From assembly GCA_046349775.1 (NCBI GenBank), contig JAXMBS010000009.1, positions 38,424-102,423 of the forward strand: a stretch of DNA of 64,000 nt. The letters run 5' to 3'. Below the pieces are notes generated by a model. The model searched no databases. It was not told where the DNA came from and saw only the letters and a program-made list of their open reading frames with translations. Shown here piece by piece: positions 29,482 to 40,825 of the stretch (position 1 is the first letter of the stretch; each line of letters starts with the position of its first letter). Origin of the DNA: JAEUIG01 sp046349775. GTDB lineage: Bacteria > Planctomycetota > Planctomycetia > Planctomycetales > Planctomycetaceae. Position numbers and translations under genes: made by a program.

Positions 29482-29514
29482 CAGCTGTCAGGCGTCAGCA
29501 ATCAGCCGTCAGTC
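29482..29514. repeat. GTCAG-type intergenic repeat (copy 1)
   Basis: TGTCAGGCGTCAGCAATCAG followed by CCGTCAG; shares the GTCAGCnnTCAGCCGTCAG pattern with 30917-30943 and, inverted, with 30997-31020. It lies just after the DUF1501 stop. Confidence 0.65.
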
Positions 29515-29547
29515 ACGGGGTTTGTCCCCGTGGCGCGAAGCGACGGA

Positions 29548-30876
29548 TTACACCGAGAAGATCGAGTCCGACAGCGTCCCCGTGCTGTCCCCGAACGACT
29601 CCGCTTCGATCCCCAGCGATCGAATGATGCTGAGAAATGCGTTCGACAGCGGCGTCTTGTCCTGCCGCCAGTAGGTCCCGTGTTTGAGGCCCAGCCGCGA
29701 GCCGCCGGCGACCAGCGTCGGCAGGTTGACCGGGTTGTGCGTCGTACTCGCGCCGCTGCCGTAGAGCACGATCGAGTTGTCGAGCACGCTTCCCTGCGAG
29801 TCGCGGAACTCCTGCAGTTTGCCGAGGAAATGGGCGATCTGCTGGCTGAGGAACAGGTCGTACTTGGCGAACTCGAGCTGGCCGTCCTTGTCTTCGGCGT
29901 GCGACAGGTTGTGATGCGTCCGCGTCAGGCCGAGCTTCAGCGGGAACGTGTCGCTGATTCCCATGCCGTCTTCGCGGTTGAGCATGAACGTCACCGAGCG
30001 GGTGATGTCGGCATCGAACGCCAGCGCGATCAGGTCGAACATGTTGCGGTAGTATTCGCCCGGCTCCCCTTCGTTCGTAACGTCGAGATTGAGCTGCGAA
30101 TAGTCCTGGGTCTTCAGCGGGATGTCGATCCACTTCTCGGACGCGGTCAGCCGGGCTTCGATCTCGTCGAGCGAAGTCAGGTATTGGTCAAGTTTCTCAC
30201 GATCCGACTGCCCCAGCTGCCGGTTGAGCGACTTGGCGCTGTCGGCGACGGCTTCAACAAGCCGCAGCCGGTGCTGGAGCTGTTCGCGCTGCGCGGCCAT
30301 GGAAGCGGTGTCGCCGCGGAACAGGCGGTCGAACACGCGCCGCGGGTTGTTTTCGGCCGGGATCGGCTTGCCTTCGAGGTTGTAGGAGATTGTCCCGGTG
30401 CGGGAGAGGAATCCGACGCCGGCGTCGATCGACAGCACGAGCGACGGCTGCCGGCAATGCTGCCGGGTGTGGAGAGCGACGACCTGGTCGATGGCGACGG
30501 TGTTGAACGTGCCGGGTTTGGAGTCGTGCAGCGGCGCGCCGGTCAGCCACATGTCGGAGCACATGTGGGGATCGGCCTTGGTGCCATTGGGGTGATACAG
30601 CCCGCCGAGAAAGCTGAGGTGCTCGCGGAATGGCGTCAGCGGCTCGGTCGACTTGCCGAACTGGAACTCTCGCCCTTCAGCCGTGGGGAACCAGCTCCAG
30701 TCGTTGATCTCGTTCTTCGGATTCGGGAGCGACATCCCGTTGGCGGTGTAGATCGCGCAGAAGCGGCGCGGCGTCTGGCCGGCGACCTCGTCTCCCATCG
30801 CTTCGAGCAGCGGAAGCGAAACCGTGACTCCAGCCAGGCCCTTGAGCACCGTGCGTCGGTTCAGTTTGCGGCCCAT
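29548..30876 (-). CDS. DUF1552 protein with twin-arginine leader
   Basis: 442 residues of DUF1552, an exported planctomycete/myxobacterial family related in fold to DUF1501; function unknown. The N-terminus is a Tat leader (NRRTVLKGLAGVTVSLPLL). The conserved regions include YTANGMSLP, LSFLGGLYHPNG and DMWLTGAPL near the N-terminus, and HHNLSHAEDKDG and VLYGSGASTTHNPVNLPTLVAG near the C-terminus. AGGGAA precedes the ATG by about 9 nt. It lies downstream of a DUF1592-type cytochrome gene on the same strand with a 142-nt gap. DUF1592/DUF1552 pairs are a standard planctomycete arrangement. Confidence 0.9.
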   Translation of the reverse strand: MGRKLNRRTVLKGLAGVTVSLPLLEAMGDEVAGQTPRRFCAIYTANGMSLPNPKNEINDWSWFPTAEGREFQFGKSTEPLTPFREHLSFLGGLYHPNGTKADPHMCSDMWLTGAPLHDSKPGTFNTVAIDQVVALHTRQHCRQPSLVLSIDAGVGFLSRTGTISYNLEGKPIPAENNPRRVFDRLFRGDTASMAAQREQLQHRLRLVEAVADSAKSLNRQLGQSDREKLDQYLTSLDEIEARLTASEKWIDIPLKTQDYSQLNLDVTNEGEPGEYYRNMFDLIALAFDADITRSVTFMLNREDGMGISDTFPLKLGLTRTHHNLSHAEDKDGQLEFAKYDLFLSQQIAHFLGKLQEFRDSQGSVLDNSIVLYGSGASTTHNPVNLPTLVAGGSRLGLKHGTYWRQDKTPLSNAFLSIIRSLGIEAESFGDSTGTLSDSIFSV

Positions 30877-30916
30877 GCGGTGGATTCCCTAGAAGTCGGT
30901 GTTCGATCGCGGCGGC

Positions 30917-31018
30917 GGTCAGCCGTCAGCTTTCAGCCGTCAGAAAAAGGAAGTCCCTGAACTGCTCGGAGACTCGGCACCGAAGTCTTGCTAACCGCTG
31001 ACACCTGACTGCTGATCG

Positions 31019-31020
<2 letters not shown>
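30917..31020. repeat. GTCAG-type intergenic repeats (copies 2 and 3, inverted)
   Basis: GGTCAGCCGTCAGCTTTCAG continues to CCGTCAG (30917-30943), and its inverted form GCTGACACCTGACTGCTGAT lies at 30997-31016. Together they could form a hairpin between the DUF1592-type and DUF1552 genes. Confidence 0.6.
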
Positions 31021-34054
<3,034 letters not shown>

Positions 34055-34278
34055 GCAACGAGCAGCGGCGGCGATGGCGGGACAAACAGGTCCGGACAGC
34101 CGAGTCCAAACCCGGTGGGCAGACCACCATCGTATGCAGACGAGCGGGGCTGACGCTACGTCCCGACGAAATTCAATGCGGCGGGAGCGCGGTGCTGCCT
34201 GCCCGGGCGCGCTTCAGCGAGAAACTGCAGAGACGCAGGATCACCCGGTTAACTCTGTCCACCGCCCCGCCACGAACC

Positions 34279-34304
34279 TACGCCGGAGACATTGCTCCGG
34301 CGTA
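34279..34304 (-). terminator. Perfect 10-bp hairpin downstream of the aldolase gene
   Basis: TACGCCGGAG, six-base loop, CTCCGGCGTA. It lies 22 nt past the aldolase stop (minus strand). No U-tract follows, so it may be a terminator-like or mRNA-stabilising hairpin rather than a classical intrinsic terminator. Confidence 0.5.
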
Positions 34305-34325
34305 TGACTCAGCAGTGGCGACGGC

Positions 34326-35222
34326 TTACGTGATCGATGCGTCGTAGATGCTCTGAATGTAGCCATCGAGCTTGGAGTTGAACTCCGCATCCGACTGCTG
34401 CGCCGACAAGCCCTGGACCAGAGCCCGGGAGAAGCTGGCGACAACGCCGTGATTGCGCTTCAGGCGCGAGTTCGCTTCGTCGCGCGAATAACCGCCCGAC
34501 AGCGCGACGACCCGCACGACGCTCTTGTGCTTGACGAAATCCGAGTAGAAATCGTCCTGCTCCGGCAGTGTCAGCTTGAGCATCACAAGCTGTCCGGCCG
34601 GCAGCTTGTCCAGCCGGGCGGCGAGGCCGGCTTTGAGCAGCGTTTCGGCACGCGCTTTTTCCGGGCACTTGATGTCCACCTCCGGTTCGATGATCGGCAC
34701 GAGGCCGGCGGCGATGATCTGCGCGCCGACTTCAAACTGTTGCTGCACAATCTGCTCGATGCCCGCGGCGTTGGCCTGCTTGATGACCGACCGCATCTTC
34801 GTGCCGAAGATCCGCTTGGCGTTCGCCTTGCCGAGCAACTCGCTCAATTGCGGCATCGGCTTCATGAGCTGCACGCCGTCCTGCTCGGCGGACAGACCCT
34901 TGTCGACTTTGAGAAACGGGACGATCTGCTTCTTGTTCCACAGGAAGTCGGCCGTCGGCTGACCTTCGATATCGCGATCCATCGTGCCTTCAAACAGGAT
35001 CGCGCCCAGGATGCGATTTCCGTTGAATGCCGGGCTGGTGATGATCCGGGTGCGCATCTGGTGCACGACCGTGAACATCTCTTCGTCACTCTTCCAGGCG
35101 TCTGGATTGACGCCGTAGTCGCGCAGCGCCTGGGGCGTGCTGCCGCCACTTTGGTCCAGGGCCGCAACGAATCCCGGACTGGACTTCATCTTGGCCAGCT
35201 GCTTTTCGTTAGAAACTGCCAT
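34326..35222 (-). CDS. fda: Class I fructose-bisphosphate aldolase
   Basis: 298 residues, the length of the bacterial single-chain class I aldolases (Staphylococcus Fda type). It cleaves fructose 1,6-bisphosphate to dihydroxyacetone phosphate and glyceraldehyde 3-phosphate via a Schiff base in the cytosol. Visible marks: GFVAALDQSGGSTPQAL near the N-terminus, AILFEGTMDR, FLKVDKGL, the acidic IIEPEVDI and the Schiff-base Lys region VMLKLTLPEQ, then VALSGGYSRDEA. ATG 35222 is chosen because family similarity starts there and AGAAGG lies about 8 nt upstream; the open frame continues to 35465 without resemblance. Monocistronic by spacing. Confidence 0.92.
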   Translation of the reverse strand: MAVSNEKQLAKMKSSPGFVAALDQSGGSTPQALRDYGVNPDAWKSDEEMFTVVHQMRTRIITSPAFNGNRILGAILFEGTMDRDIEGQPTADFLWNKKQIVPFLKVDKGLSAEQDGVQLMKPMPQLSELLGKANAKRIFGTKMRSVIKQANAAGIEQIVQQQFEVGAQIIAAGLVPIIEPEVDIKCPEKARAETLLKAGLAARLDKLPAGQLVMLKLTLPEQDDFYSDFVKHKSVVRVVALSGGYSRDEANSRLKRNHGVVASFSRALVQGLSAQQSDAEFNSKLDGYIQSIYDASIT

Positions 35223-35488
35223 CTTCGTGCCTTCTTCTGTTTGTCCGGGAGTTCCGGTCGAAAACTGAATGAGCGCCAACGGCCGTTTGCCGGCCGAAGT
35301 CTGGTCTGTGGAACATGCGTGCCAGGGACGAGCGGAGGTACGGCCCCGCGGGCCAGCCGGAACGCGTCCCGCCCGACGCGACGTGCGACAGATCAAGGGC
35401 AATTTAGGGTTGTTCCCCGCTCTGCGGAAGCGTGCCAGCCCTTGATCCGCCACCCGGTACGGCACAAATCACGGTCGACAAGAGAACA

Positions 35489-36232
35489 TCAATTCGGCGT
35501 GATGTTCGTCAGTTGGATCGCCGTTTTGTGCCCTTGCTCGACCGATTCCTGCCGCACGAGCCGGCGTTGGCTGTCGTACCACAGGTCGACCTGCACGTCG
35601 CCCGACAACCGGTAATGCGAGCACACGCGGTCATCGCCCCCCACCGACAACCGCTCGTCGTTCAGCCGGGTGACTTCGGCGCGCCGTTGCTCTCCCTTGT
35701 CGGAATCGAGCAGGACGATTTTGCGCGGAGGTGTTCCATTCGTCCGGACAATGGGCGATTCGCCGGGATTCCCCGGAAATTCGGACGCGAGGCTCTGCGG
35801 CAATCGCCAATAGGACGTCGTCCAGGCGTCATGCGGCAGCGATGACGTCTCGCCGTTGACGGTGACGTCCAGTCCGGAATTGGATCGCCGGGCAACGACG
35901 GCATACTTGGAACCGTTGAAGTCCGCATTGTTGTCCAATTCGACCAACCGATCGTCCTGCCAGACTTCGGACCCGGCCGACCGGTAGCGATATTTGTAAA
36001 CCACGAAGTTGAACGAGAGCGACGACACGACCTGCATCCGCTCGGCGCCATCCTGATCGCGCCGAATGCGAAACTCACATTTTCCGCGATTTTTCCCGTC
36101 GACCGACATCTGGTACTGCCGCGTCTCCGATTCGCCCGGGGTCGGTTCAGCGCCTGCAATGGCCGCCGCGCACAGGATAGCAACCTCGGTCAGTCCCCGA
36201 CTTTTGCGAGTTCCCGCGGACCTTTTAGTCAC
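35489..36232 (-). CDS. DUF6134-like exported protein
   Basis: 247 residues. A short basic N-terminus precedes a hydrophobic stretch (VAILCAAAIAGAEP), consistent with a signal peptide. The body is beta-rich: QYQMSVDGKNRGKCEFRI, a VVYKYRYRSAGSEVWQDDRL segment and a C-terminal HYRLSGDVQVDLWYD. This resembles the DUF6134 family (periplasmic, function unknown); I rely on pattern memory, so the family name is less certain than the features. It lies 267 nt upstream of the aldolase start on the same strand. Confidence 0.65.
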   Translation of the reverse strand: MTKRSAGTRKSRGLTEVAILCAAAIAGAEPTPGESETRQYQMSVDGKNRGKCEFRIRRDQDGAERMQVVSSLSFNFVVYKYRYRSAGSEVWQDDRLVELDNNADFNGSKYAVVARRSNSGLDVTVNGETSSLPHDAWTTSYWRLPQSLASEFPGNPGESPIVRTNGTPPRKIVLLDSDKGEQRRAEVTRLNDERLSVGGDDRVCSHYRLSGDVQVDLWYDSQRRLVRQESVEQGHKTAIQLTNITPN

Positions 36233-36639
36233 TTGAGCACTCCCTGCTGATTCTGGGTTTGCGTCTTACAGACCCGTGGCGACGGCCGGCAAATGCCAAA
36301 GCCGCACCCAAATTCCCGCGGTACATCCGAGGCGCCGCGGCCCGCCGACCTTCCGAAAAACCCGCCGCCCGGGGGCGCCGATCCGTCAACCGGTCGCCGA
36401 GCACCGGGCCCCCAAGGCTGCCGCCAGACGCTTTCCCGCACCGGTTCCGGAAAACGATCCGCGGCCGCAAGTTCGGGAATCCTGACGGCAGGTTATCAGT
36501 AATCCACCGAGTCTGAACAGGTGAATCCTGCGTGATGCGGCCACAACGTGCGCCGCAGCGTTATTGCACTTCGCACCGGGCGGGTGATGTCTCCGCATAC
36601 GCCCGGATAGTGAGTGTCACAGAATTCGCGACGCAACCG

Positions 36640-36668
36640 TTGACAGGCGGCCTGTGTGGCAGTACATT
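36640..36668 (+). promoter_or_regulatory. Sigma-70-type promoter of blaI
   Basis: A perfect -35 hexamer TTGACA (36640-36645), 17-bp spacer, and -10-like TACATT (36663-36668), about 68 nt before the blaI ATG. Confidence 0.65.
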
Positions 36669-36673
36669 GCCAC
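36656..36673 (+). promoter_or_regulatory. Palindromic operator overlapping the -10 box, probable BlaI site
   Basis: GTGGCA-GTACAT-TGCCAC: perfect 6-bp arms around a 6-bp centre. It overlaps the -10 hexamer, and the half-site ATTGCCACT recurs at 36683-36691, 17 bp downstream of its first copy (36666-36674). BlaI/MecI repressors bind dyads containing TACA/TGTA; the centre GTACAT is compatible. Autoregulation is inferred. Confidence 0.55.
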
Positions 36674-36735
36674 TGTTAATGGATTGCCACTCACTGCTGC
36701 CGTGCGGCGGCCGTACGGTTTCGGAGACTTTCACG

Positions 36736-37128
36736 ATGGGAAAACGCAAATCCGCCCGCGATCTCGGCCGACGCGAACGCCAGATCATGGACGCCATCTT
36801 TCAACTCGGGGAGGCTTCCGTCTCCGATGTTCTGGAGCGGCTCCCCGATCCCCCCAGTTACTCGGCCGTCCGCACGATGATCCGCCTGTTGGAAGCCAAG
36901 GGCTTCCTGAAGCATCGCGCCGACGGCAACCGCTATCTCTACCGGCCGACGCAATCGCACGAAACGGCCAGCCGGTCGGCGCTGCAGCATCTGCTGGCGA
37001 CGTTCTTCGGCGGGTCCGCCACCGATGCCCTCGCGGCAATCCTCGATCTTTCCGCCGACGAGATGACGGACGCGGATCTGCAGCGGATGGAGAAACTGAT
37101 CGACCAGGCGCGGCAGGACGAGCAGTAG
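36736..37128 (+). CDS. BlaI/MecI/CopY-family repressor
   Basis: 130 residues, the usual size for the family. Winged-helix DNA-binding domain at the N-terminus (RRERQIMDAIFQLGEASVSD, PPSYSAVRTMIRLLEAKG, RYLYRPTQS) and a C-terminal dimerisation helix region (DADLQRMEKLIDQARQ). Such repressors are cleaved or released through an M56 (BlaR1/MecR1-like) membrane peptidase, and one is encoded 115 nt downstream on the same strand. ATG 36736 was chosen as family similarity starts there; the open frame extends upstream across the promoter and is not credible there. Confidence 0.9.
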   Translation: MGKRKSARDLGRRERQIMDAIFQLGEASVSDVLERLPDPPSYSAVRTMIRLLEAKGFLKHRADGNRYLYRPTQSHETASRSALQHLLATFFGGSATDALAAILDLSADEMTDADLQRMEKLIDQARQDEQ

Positions 37129-37139
37129 ATGAATGCCAG

Positions 37140-37202
37140 GTGTTTGGTGCTTGAGTGTTTGGTGAGGGCCATCGCCGACCAAACGACCAATCGACCAAAC
37201 AC
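37140..37202. repeat. Inverted repeat with doubled GTGTTTGGT / ACCAAAC arms
   Basis: GTGTTTGGT occurs at 37140-37148 and 37155-37163; the reverse complements ACCAAAC (37178-37184) and ACCAAACAC (37194-37202) follow. It lies in the spacer between the repressor and the M56 gene. Confidence 0.65.
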
Positions 37203-37243
37203 AAAGCGAGCAAAACACACCCCTCCCCCGGAGGACTTCGACG

Positions 37244-40200
37244 ATGCAATCCCTCGCAACCTGGTTCAGCACCGCGGATCGCGAATCGCTGGCAGCGCTG
37301 GCGATCGACGCGGTCATCAAGAGCACGGTCCTCTTGCTCATGGCGGCGACGATTGCCGGCCTGATGCGGCGCTCGTCGGCCGCCGTGCGGCATCGCACCT
37401 GGTGCCTGACGTTTGCCGGGCTGCTCGTCCTGCCGCTGCTCTCCTACGCGCTCCCGGCGTGGCGGATTCCGGTCCTGCCGCCCGCCGAACAGCCGGCGCC
37501 TCCGGCTGCGGCCGTCGTGGCAGTCGAGATGCCGGCAGTCCCGGCGGAACCTCCAGCCAGTATCGGGGACGCATCTCACGATCTTGACCGTTTCCCAGGC
37601 GACGCGGTGCGAAACTGGCCAGCGGACCTGGAATCACAGGGTCTGGCAGTGCCCGACGCAGTCGCTCCGGTTGTTGACTCGACGTTCAGCGTCGCTGATC
37701 CGGAGCCGGCGATCACGGTCGCCGAGCCGCAACCTGAGCGACCGCTGGTCACTGAGCAGTCGGTTCTGGCACTGTGGATGATCGGCAGCGGCGTCGTGCT
37801 GTTCCCGTTACTGGTCGGCCTCGTGCACAGTGCGTGGCTGGGCATGCGCGCCCGGCAAGTCACCGATGGGACGTGGACCGGATTGCTGGACGAACTCCGT
37901 GGCCGGCTCCACTTGCAACGGCGCGTGAAGCTGCTGGAACTGACGCGGCCAGTGATTCCAATGACCTGGGGTGTCCTGCGGCCGGTCGTGATCGTTCCGC
38001 AGGCCGCGCAGCGGTGGCCGGAGCGGCTGCGGCGGTTCGTTCTGTTGCATGAACTGGCGCATGTCAAACGCTGGGACGTACCGTTCCAGTTGCTGGGGCG
38101 AATCGCGTGTGCGGTGTATTGGTTCCATCCGCTGGCGTGGTACGCATTGCGCCGGTTGCGGGTCGAGCGCGAACTGGCATGCGATGACTGCGTCGTAACG
38201 ACCGGCGAGCGACCGTCGGACTATGCCGAGCAGCTGCTGCAGATTGTCCGCACGTGCCGACCGGCTGGCATTGCCAGCGTAGGCGTGGCGATGGCCCGGA
38301 CGAGCCATCTCGAAGGGCGGATCCGGGCGATGTTCGACAAGGCGCGCTCGCACGTGCCGCTGAGCGCACGAGCGGCGCGGGTATTGTCGATCGCCGCGGC
38401 GCTGCTGGTGACGACGGTGGCCGTCGTGCGGCCGGCGGCGCGGGAGGCGGAACCGGTCGAGCCGGCCGTGGTCGCCGATGATCCTGCCAGCGCGGAATTG
38501 CCGGAAGCAGCAGAAGGCAACGATGTTGCCGCAGCCCTTGATCTCGTGGCGCAACCAGAACCCTCACGGCAAATTTGCCGTTTTCGCGGCATTGTACGGG
38601 ATGAATCCGGCAAACCGATCGCCGGCGCGAAGCTGGAGGTGCTGCCGAATCCGTTGAGTCATGCGTCAGGGGACGGAGTGCAGGCCCTTACGCTCGGAAC
38701 GACGGCGGACGACGGCCGCTTCGATGCCGAATTTGAGCCGGACGATTTCTATGGAACCGCGGGGGAAATGCTGCAGGTCACAGCACACGGATTCGGTCCG
38801 GCTTGGTTGCAGGCTGATGAGGCAAAGCTCTCGGAGAATCTTGAGATCCAACTTACAGCGGACACGGTGCCGATCGAAGGCCAGATTCTCGATCTGGAGG
38901 GGAACCCGGTCGCCGGTGCACAAATCAGCGTCGAGAGAATCGAGATCCCGCGCGGGGACAACCTGGATCAGTATCTGGAGTCAGTGAAAGCCGATGGCGG
39001 GTCCAACTTCCAGTTCGCGACAACCGTCTTCAAACAGAAGGTGATCGCTCCCGTCACGACCGATCCGCAGGGGCGGTTCCGCATGACGGGGATCGGGCGT
39101 GACCGGATTGTCGACCTCGAACTGCAAGGCAAGGGATTACATCAGGCTCGCATGCGTGTCATGACTCGCGCGGGCGAAAAGGTATCGCCGCTCGATCAGG
39201 AACAGTCCGCTCGTGGCCAGAGGTTCGGCGAGGCGCCGGTTTATGGTGCAACGTTTTCGTACCTGGCTCAGCCGTCACGGCTGATTAAGGGCATCGTCGT
39301 CGACGCAGAAACGAAGGCGCCGCTCTCCGGAATCAACATCGGCAGTCTCGAAAGCGGCGCCAGCGCCACCAGCAGCGGTGACGGGCGATTCGTGCTCGAC
39401 GGTTGCGTGAAGGCCGATGAGTACCGGCTGCTGGCCAGTGCGCCTGCCGGAATTCCCTACATGCAGGGGAGCCAGCGCGTCGTCGACGCAGCCGGCCTCA
39501 AGCCGATCGAGATCACGTTCGAGATGACTCGCGGCGTCACAGTCTCCGGAACGGTGACTGACAAGGACACCGGCAAACCGGTTGCCGCCAGGGTGGGTTA
39601 CTGGCCGGCGTATCCGAATCCGCACCTGCGGCCGGGCATTGGAGGCATGGAGGCGAACGCCGTCGGCGCGTTCAGCAACGCGGAGACAAATCGCGAAGGG
39701 CAGTTCTCGCTGCCGGTGCTGCCCGGTCCGGGGTTCTTGTGCATCAATGCGAATGATCGCGAAGCGTACGAGTCTGCAAGCGTCGATGCCGCCGCCTTCT
39801 TCCGCGAGCGCGACGTGAAATACTTCAGCCTTGTCGATACGTCAAACTTGACTGAGCCGATCCTGATCACAGCGCACAGCGATGCGGTGTCCGGTGCGAT
39901 GCCGCAGCGTCAGTTCCAGGCGATCGAGCTGCTGAATATCGACGCGGCGGGCGTCCAGGAGCCGCGCTCGATTCATCTCGTGCGCAAGGACGTCAAACAA
40001 GCGAACGCGACCACCGACCTCACTGCCGCAACGACCGTCGCACAGGCAGCAACGCCGCCGGCGGCGTCGGATCCCGCAAAGTCGGACAAAGAGCAGCTCG
40101 TTCGCGGCACAGTCGTCGATCCGACCGGCCAACCGGTCGCCGGGGCGACGATTCGTGTCGTACGTGTTAAGAGGTCACGTTGGGCCGGCGCCCCGGTCGA

Positions 40201-40825
40201 CACGACGGTCCTCGACACACTGACGACATCCACGGACGGCCGCTTTGAAATCCCAGGCGCGCAGTCACTGGTGGGGAACCATCAGAACGGGCCGTACTGG
40301 GAATGGACCGAGATTGTCGCCACCGCGACGGGTTACGCATTCGGCTTTCAATCGCTCGCCGACGCTTCCGCGAACGAGCCGATTCAGATTCCACTGTCGC
40401 CGCCGCAGGGGCTGCGCGGCCGCATCGTCGACCTGGAAGGGCGACCGATCGAGGGTGCGACACTGCGGCTCTTGAGCGTCGCGGTGGGAGGGACGTCCGA
40501 CAAGATCAACGAGTGGCTGGATCGAGTCAGCAAGCTCCCAGCCTCCCCGCAGAGAAACATCCTGGGGAGACTCGTCACGATTGTCGAGCAGACGCATTTC
40601 CCGCGTACCGGCGATGCTGCAGCCGCTGCCGAACTATTTCCGACTCTCCAGACCGACGCGGACGGCTGTTTTGAGCTGGACGGCATCGGTCGCGACCGCC
40701 GTCGCGATCCTGATGCTGAACGGTCCGGGCCCTCGCGCAGGCGGTGGTCCAGTGCTGATCCCGCCCGCTGGATCATTCCGTCCTCGGCAAGGGCACCTGG
40801 ATCTCACCCATCGGCGAGACGATGA
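37244..40825 (+). CDS. M56 (BlaR1-like) membrane metallopeptidase with carboxypeptidase-regulatory repeats, N-terminal part
   Basis: 1193 residues in frame. The N-terminus has membrane segments near residues 25-45, 55-72, 175-200 and 375-395. The zinc site HELAH lies about residue 269, with the third-ligand region ERELACDDCVV. After a linker, carboxypeptidase-regulatory-like beta-sandwich repeats begin (GIVRDESGKPIAGAKL, GQILDLEGNPVAGAQI, GIVVDAETKAPLSGINI, VSGTVTDKDTGKPVAARV). A second block starts near 40090 (GTVVDPTGQPVAGATI, GRIVDLEGRPIEGATL). The frame leaves register near 40690 and stops by chance at 40825; the same repeat pattern continues in other frames to 46516, so this is probably the start of one gene of about 9.3 kb. 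GGAGG precedes the ATG by about 10 nt. Likely co-regulated with the BlaI gene. Confidence 0.85.
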   Translation: MQSLATWFSTADRESLAALAIDAVIKSTVLLLMAATIAGLMRRSSAAVRHRTWCLTFAGLLVLPLLSYALPAWRIPVLPPAEQPAPPAAAVVAVEMPAVPAEPPASIGDASHDLDRFPGDAVRNWPADLESQGLAVPDAVAPVVDSTFSVADPEPAITVAEPQPERPLVTEQSVLALWMIGSGVVLFPLLVGLVHSAWLGMRARQVTDGTWTGLLDELRGRLHLQRRVKLLELTRPVIPMTWGVLRPVVIVPQAAQRWPERLRRFVLLHELAHVKRWDVPFQLLGRIACAVYWFHPLAWYALRRLRVERELACDDCVVTTGERPSDYAEQLLQIVRTCRPAGIASVGVAMARTSHLEGRIRAMFDKARSHVPLSARAARVLSIAAALLVTTVAVVRPAAREAEPVEPAVVADDPASAELPEAAEGNDVAAALDLVAQPEPSRQICRFRGIVRDESGKPIAGAKLEVLPNPLSHASGDGVQALTLGTTADDGRFDAEFEPDDFYGTAGEMLQVTAHGFGPAWLQADEAKLSENLEIQLTADTVPIEGQILDLEGNPVAGAQISVERIEIPRGDNLDQYLESVKADGGSNFQFATTVFKQKVIAPVTTDPQGRFRMTGIGRDRIVDLELQGKGLHQARMRVMTRAGEKVSPLDQEQSARGQRFGEAPVYGATFSYLAQPSRLIKGIVVDAETKAPLSGINIGSLESGASATSSGDGRFVLDGCVKADEYRLLASAPAGIPYMQGSQRVVDAAGLKPIEITFEMTRGVTVSGTVTDKDTGKPVAARVGYWPAYPNPHLRPGIGGMEANAVGAFSNAETNREGQFSLPVLPGPGFLCINANDREAYESASVDAAAFFRERDVKYFSLVDTSNLTEPILITAHSDAVSGAMPQRQFQAIELLNIDAAGVQEPRSIHLVRKDVKQANATTDLTAATTVAQAATPPAASDPAKSDKEQLVRGTVVDPTGQPVAGATIRVVRVKRSRWAGAPVDTTVLDTLTTSTDGRFEIPGAQSLVGNHQNGPYWEWTEIVATATGYAFGFQSLADASANEPIQIPLSPPQGLRGRIVDLEGRPIEGATLRLLSVAVGGTSDKINEWLDRVSKLPASPQRNILGRLVTIVEQTHFPRTGDAAAAAELFPTLQTDADGCFELDGIGRDRRRDPDAERSGPSRRRWSSADPARWIIPSSARAPGSHPSARR

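Larger units (their letters stand above)
36233..36735. other. Divergent intergenic region with the blaI promoter
   Basis: About 500 bases. 36233-36630 is very GC-rich with no supported gene. The last 100 bases hold the promoter and operator given separately. Confidence 0.55.

Noticed and set aside
29530..30960. 476-residue open frame antisense to DUF1552
   Set aside because: DUF1552 on the minus strand is unambiguous; the plus-strand peptide has no recognisable features.
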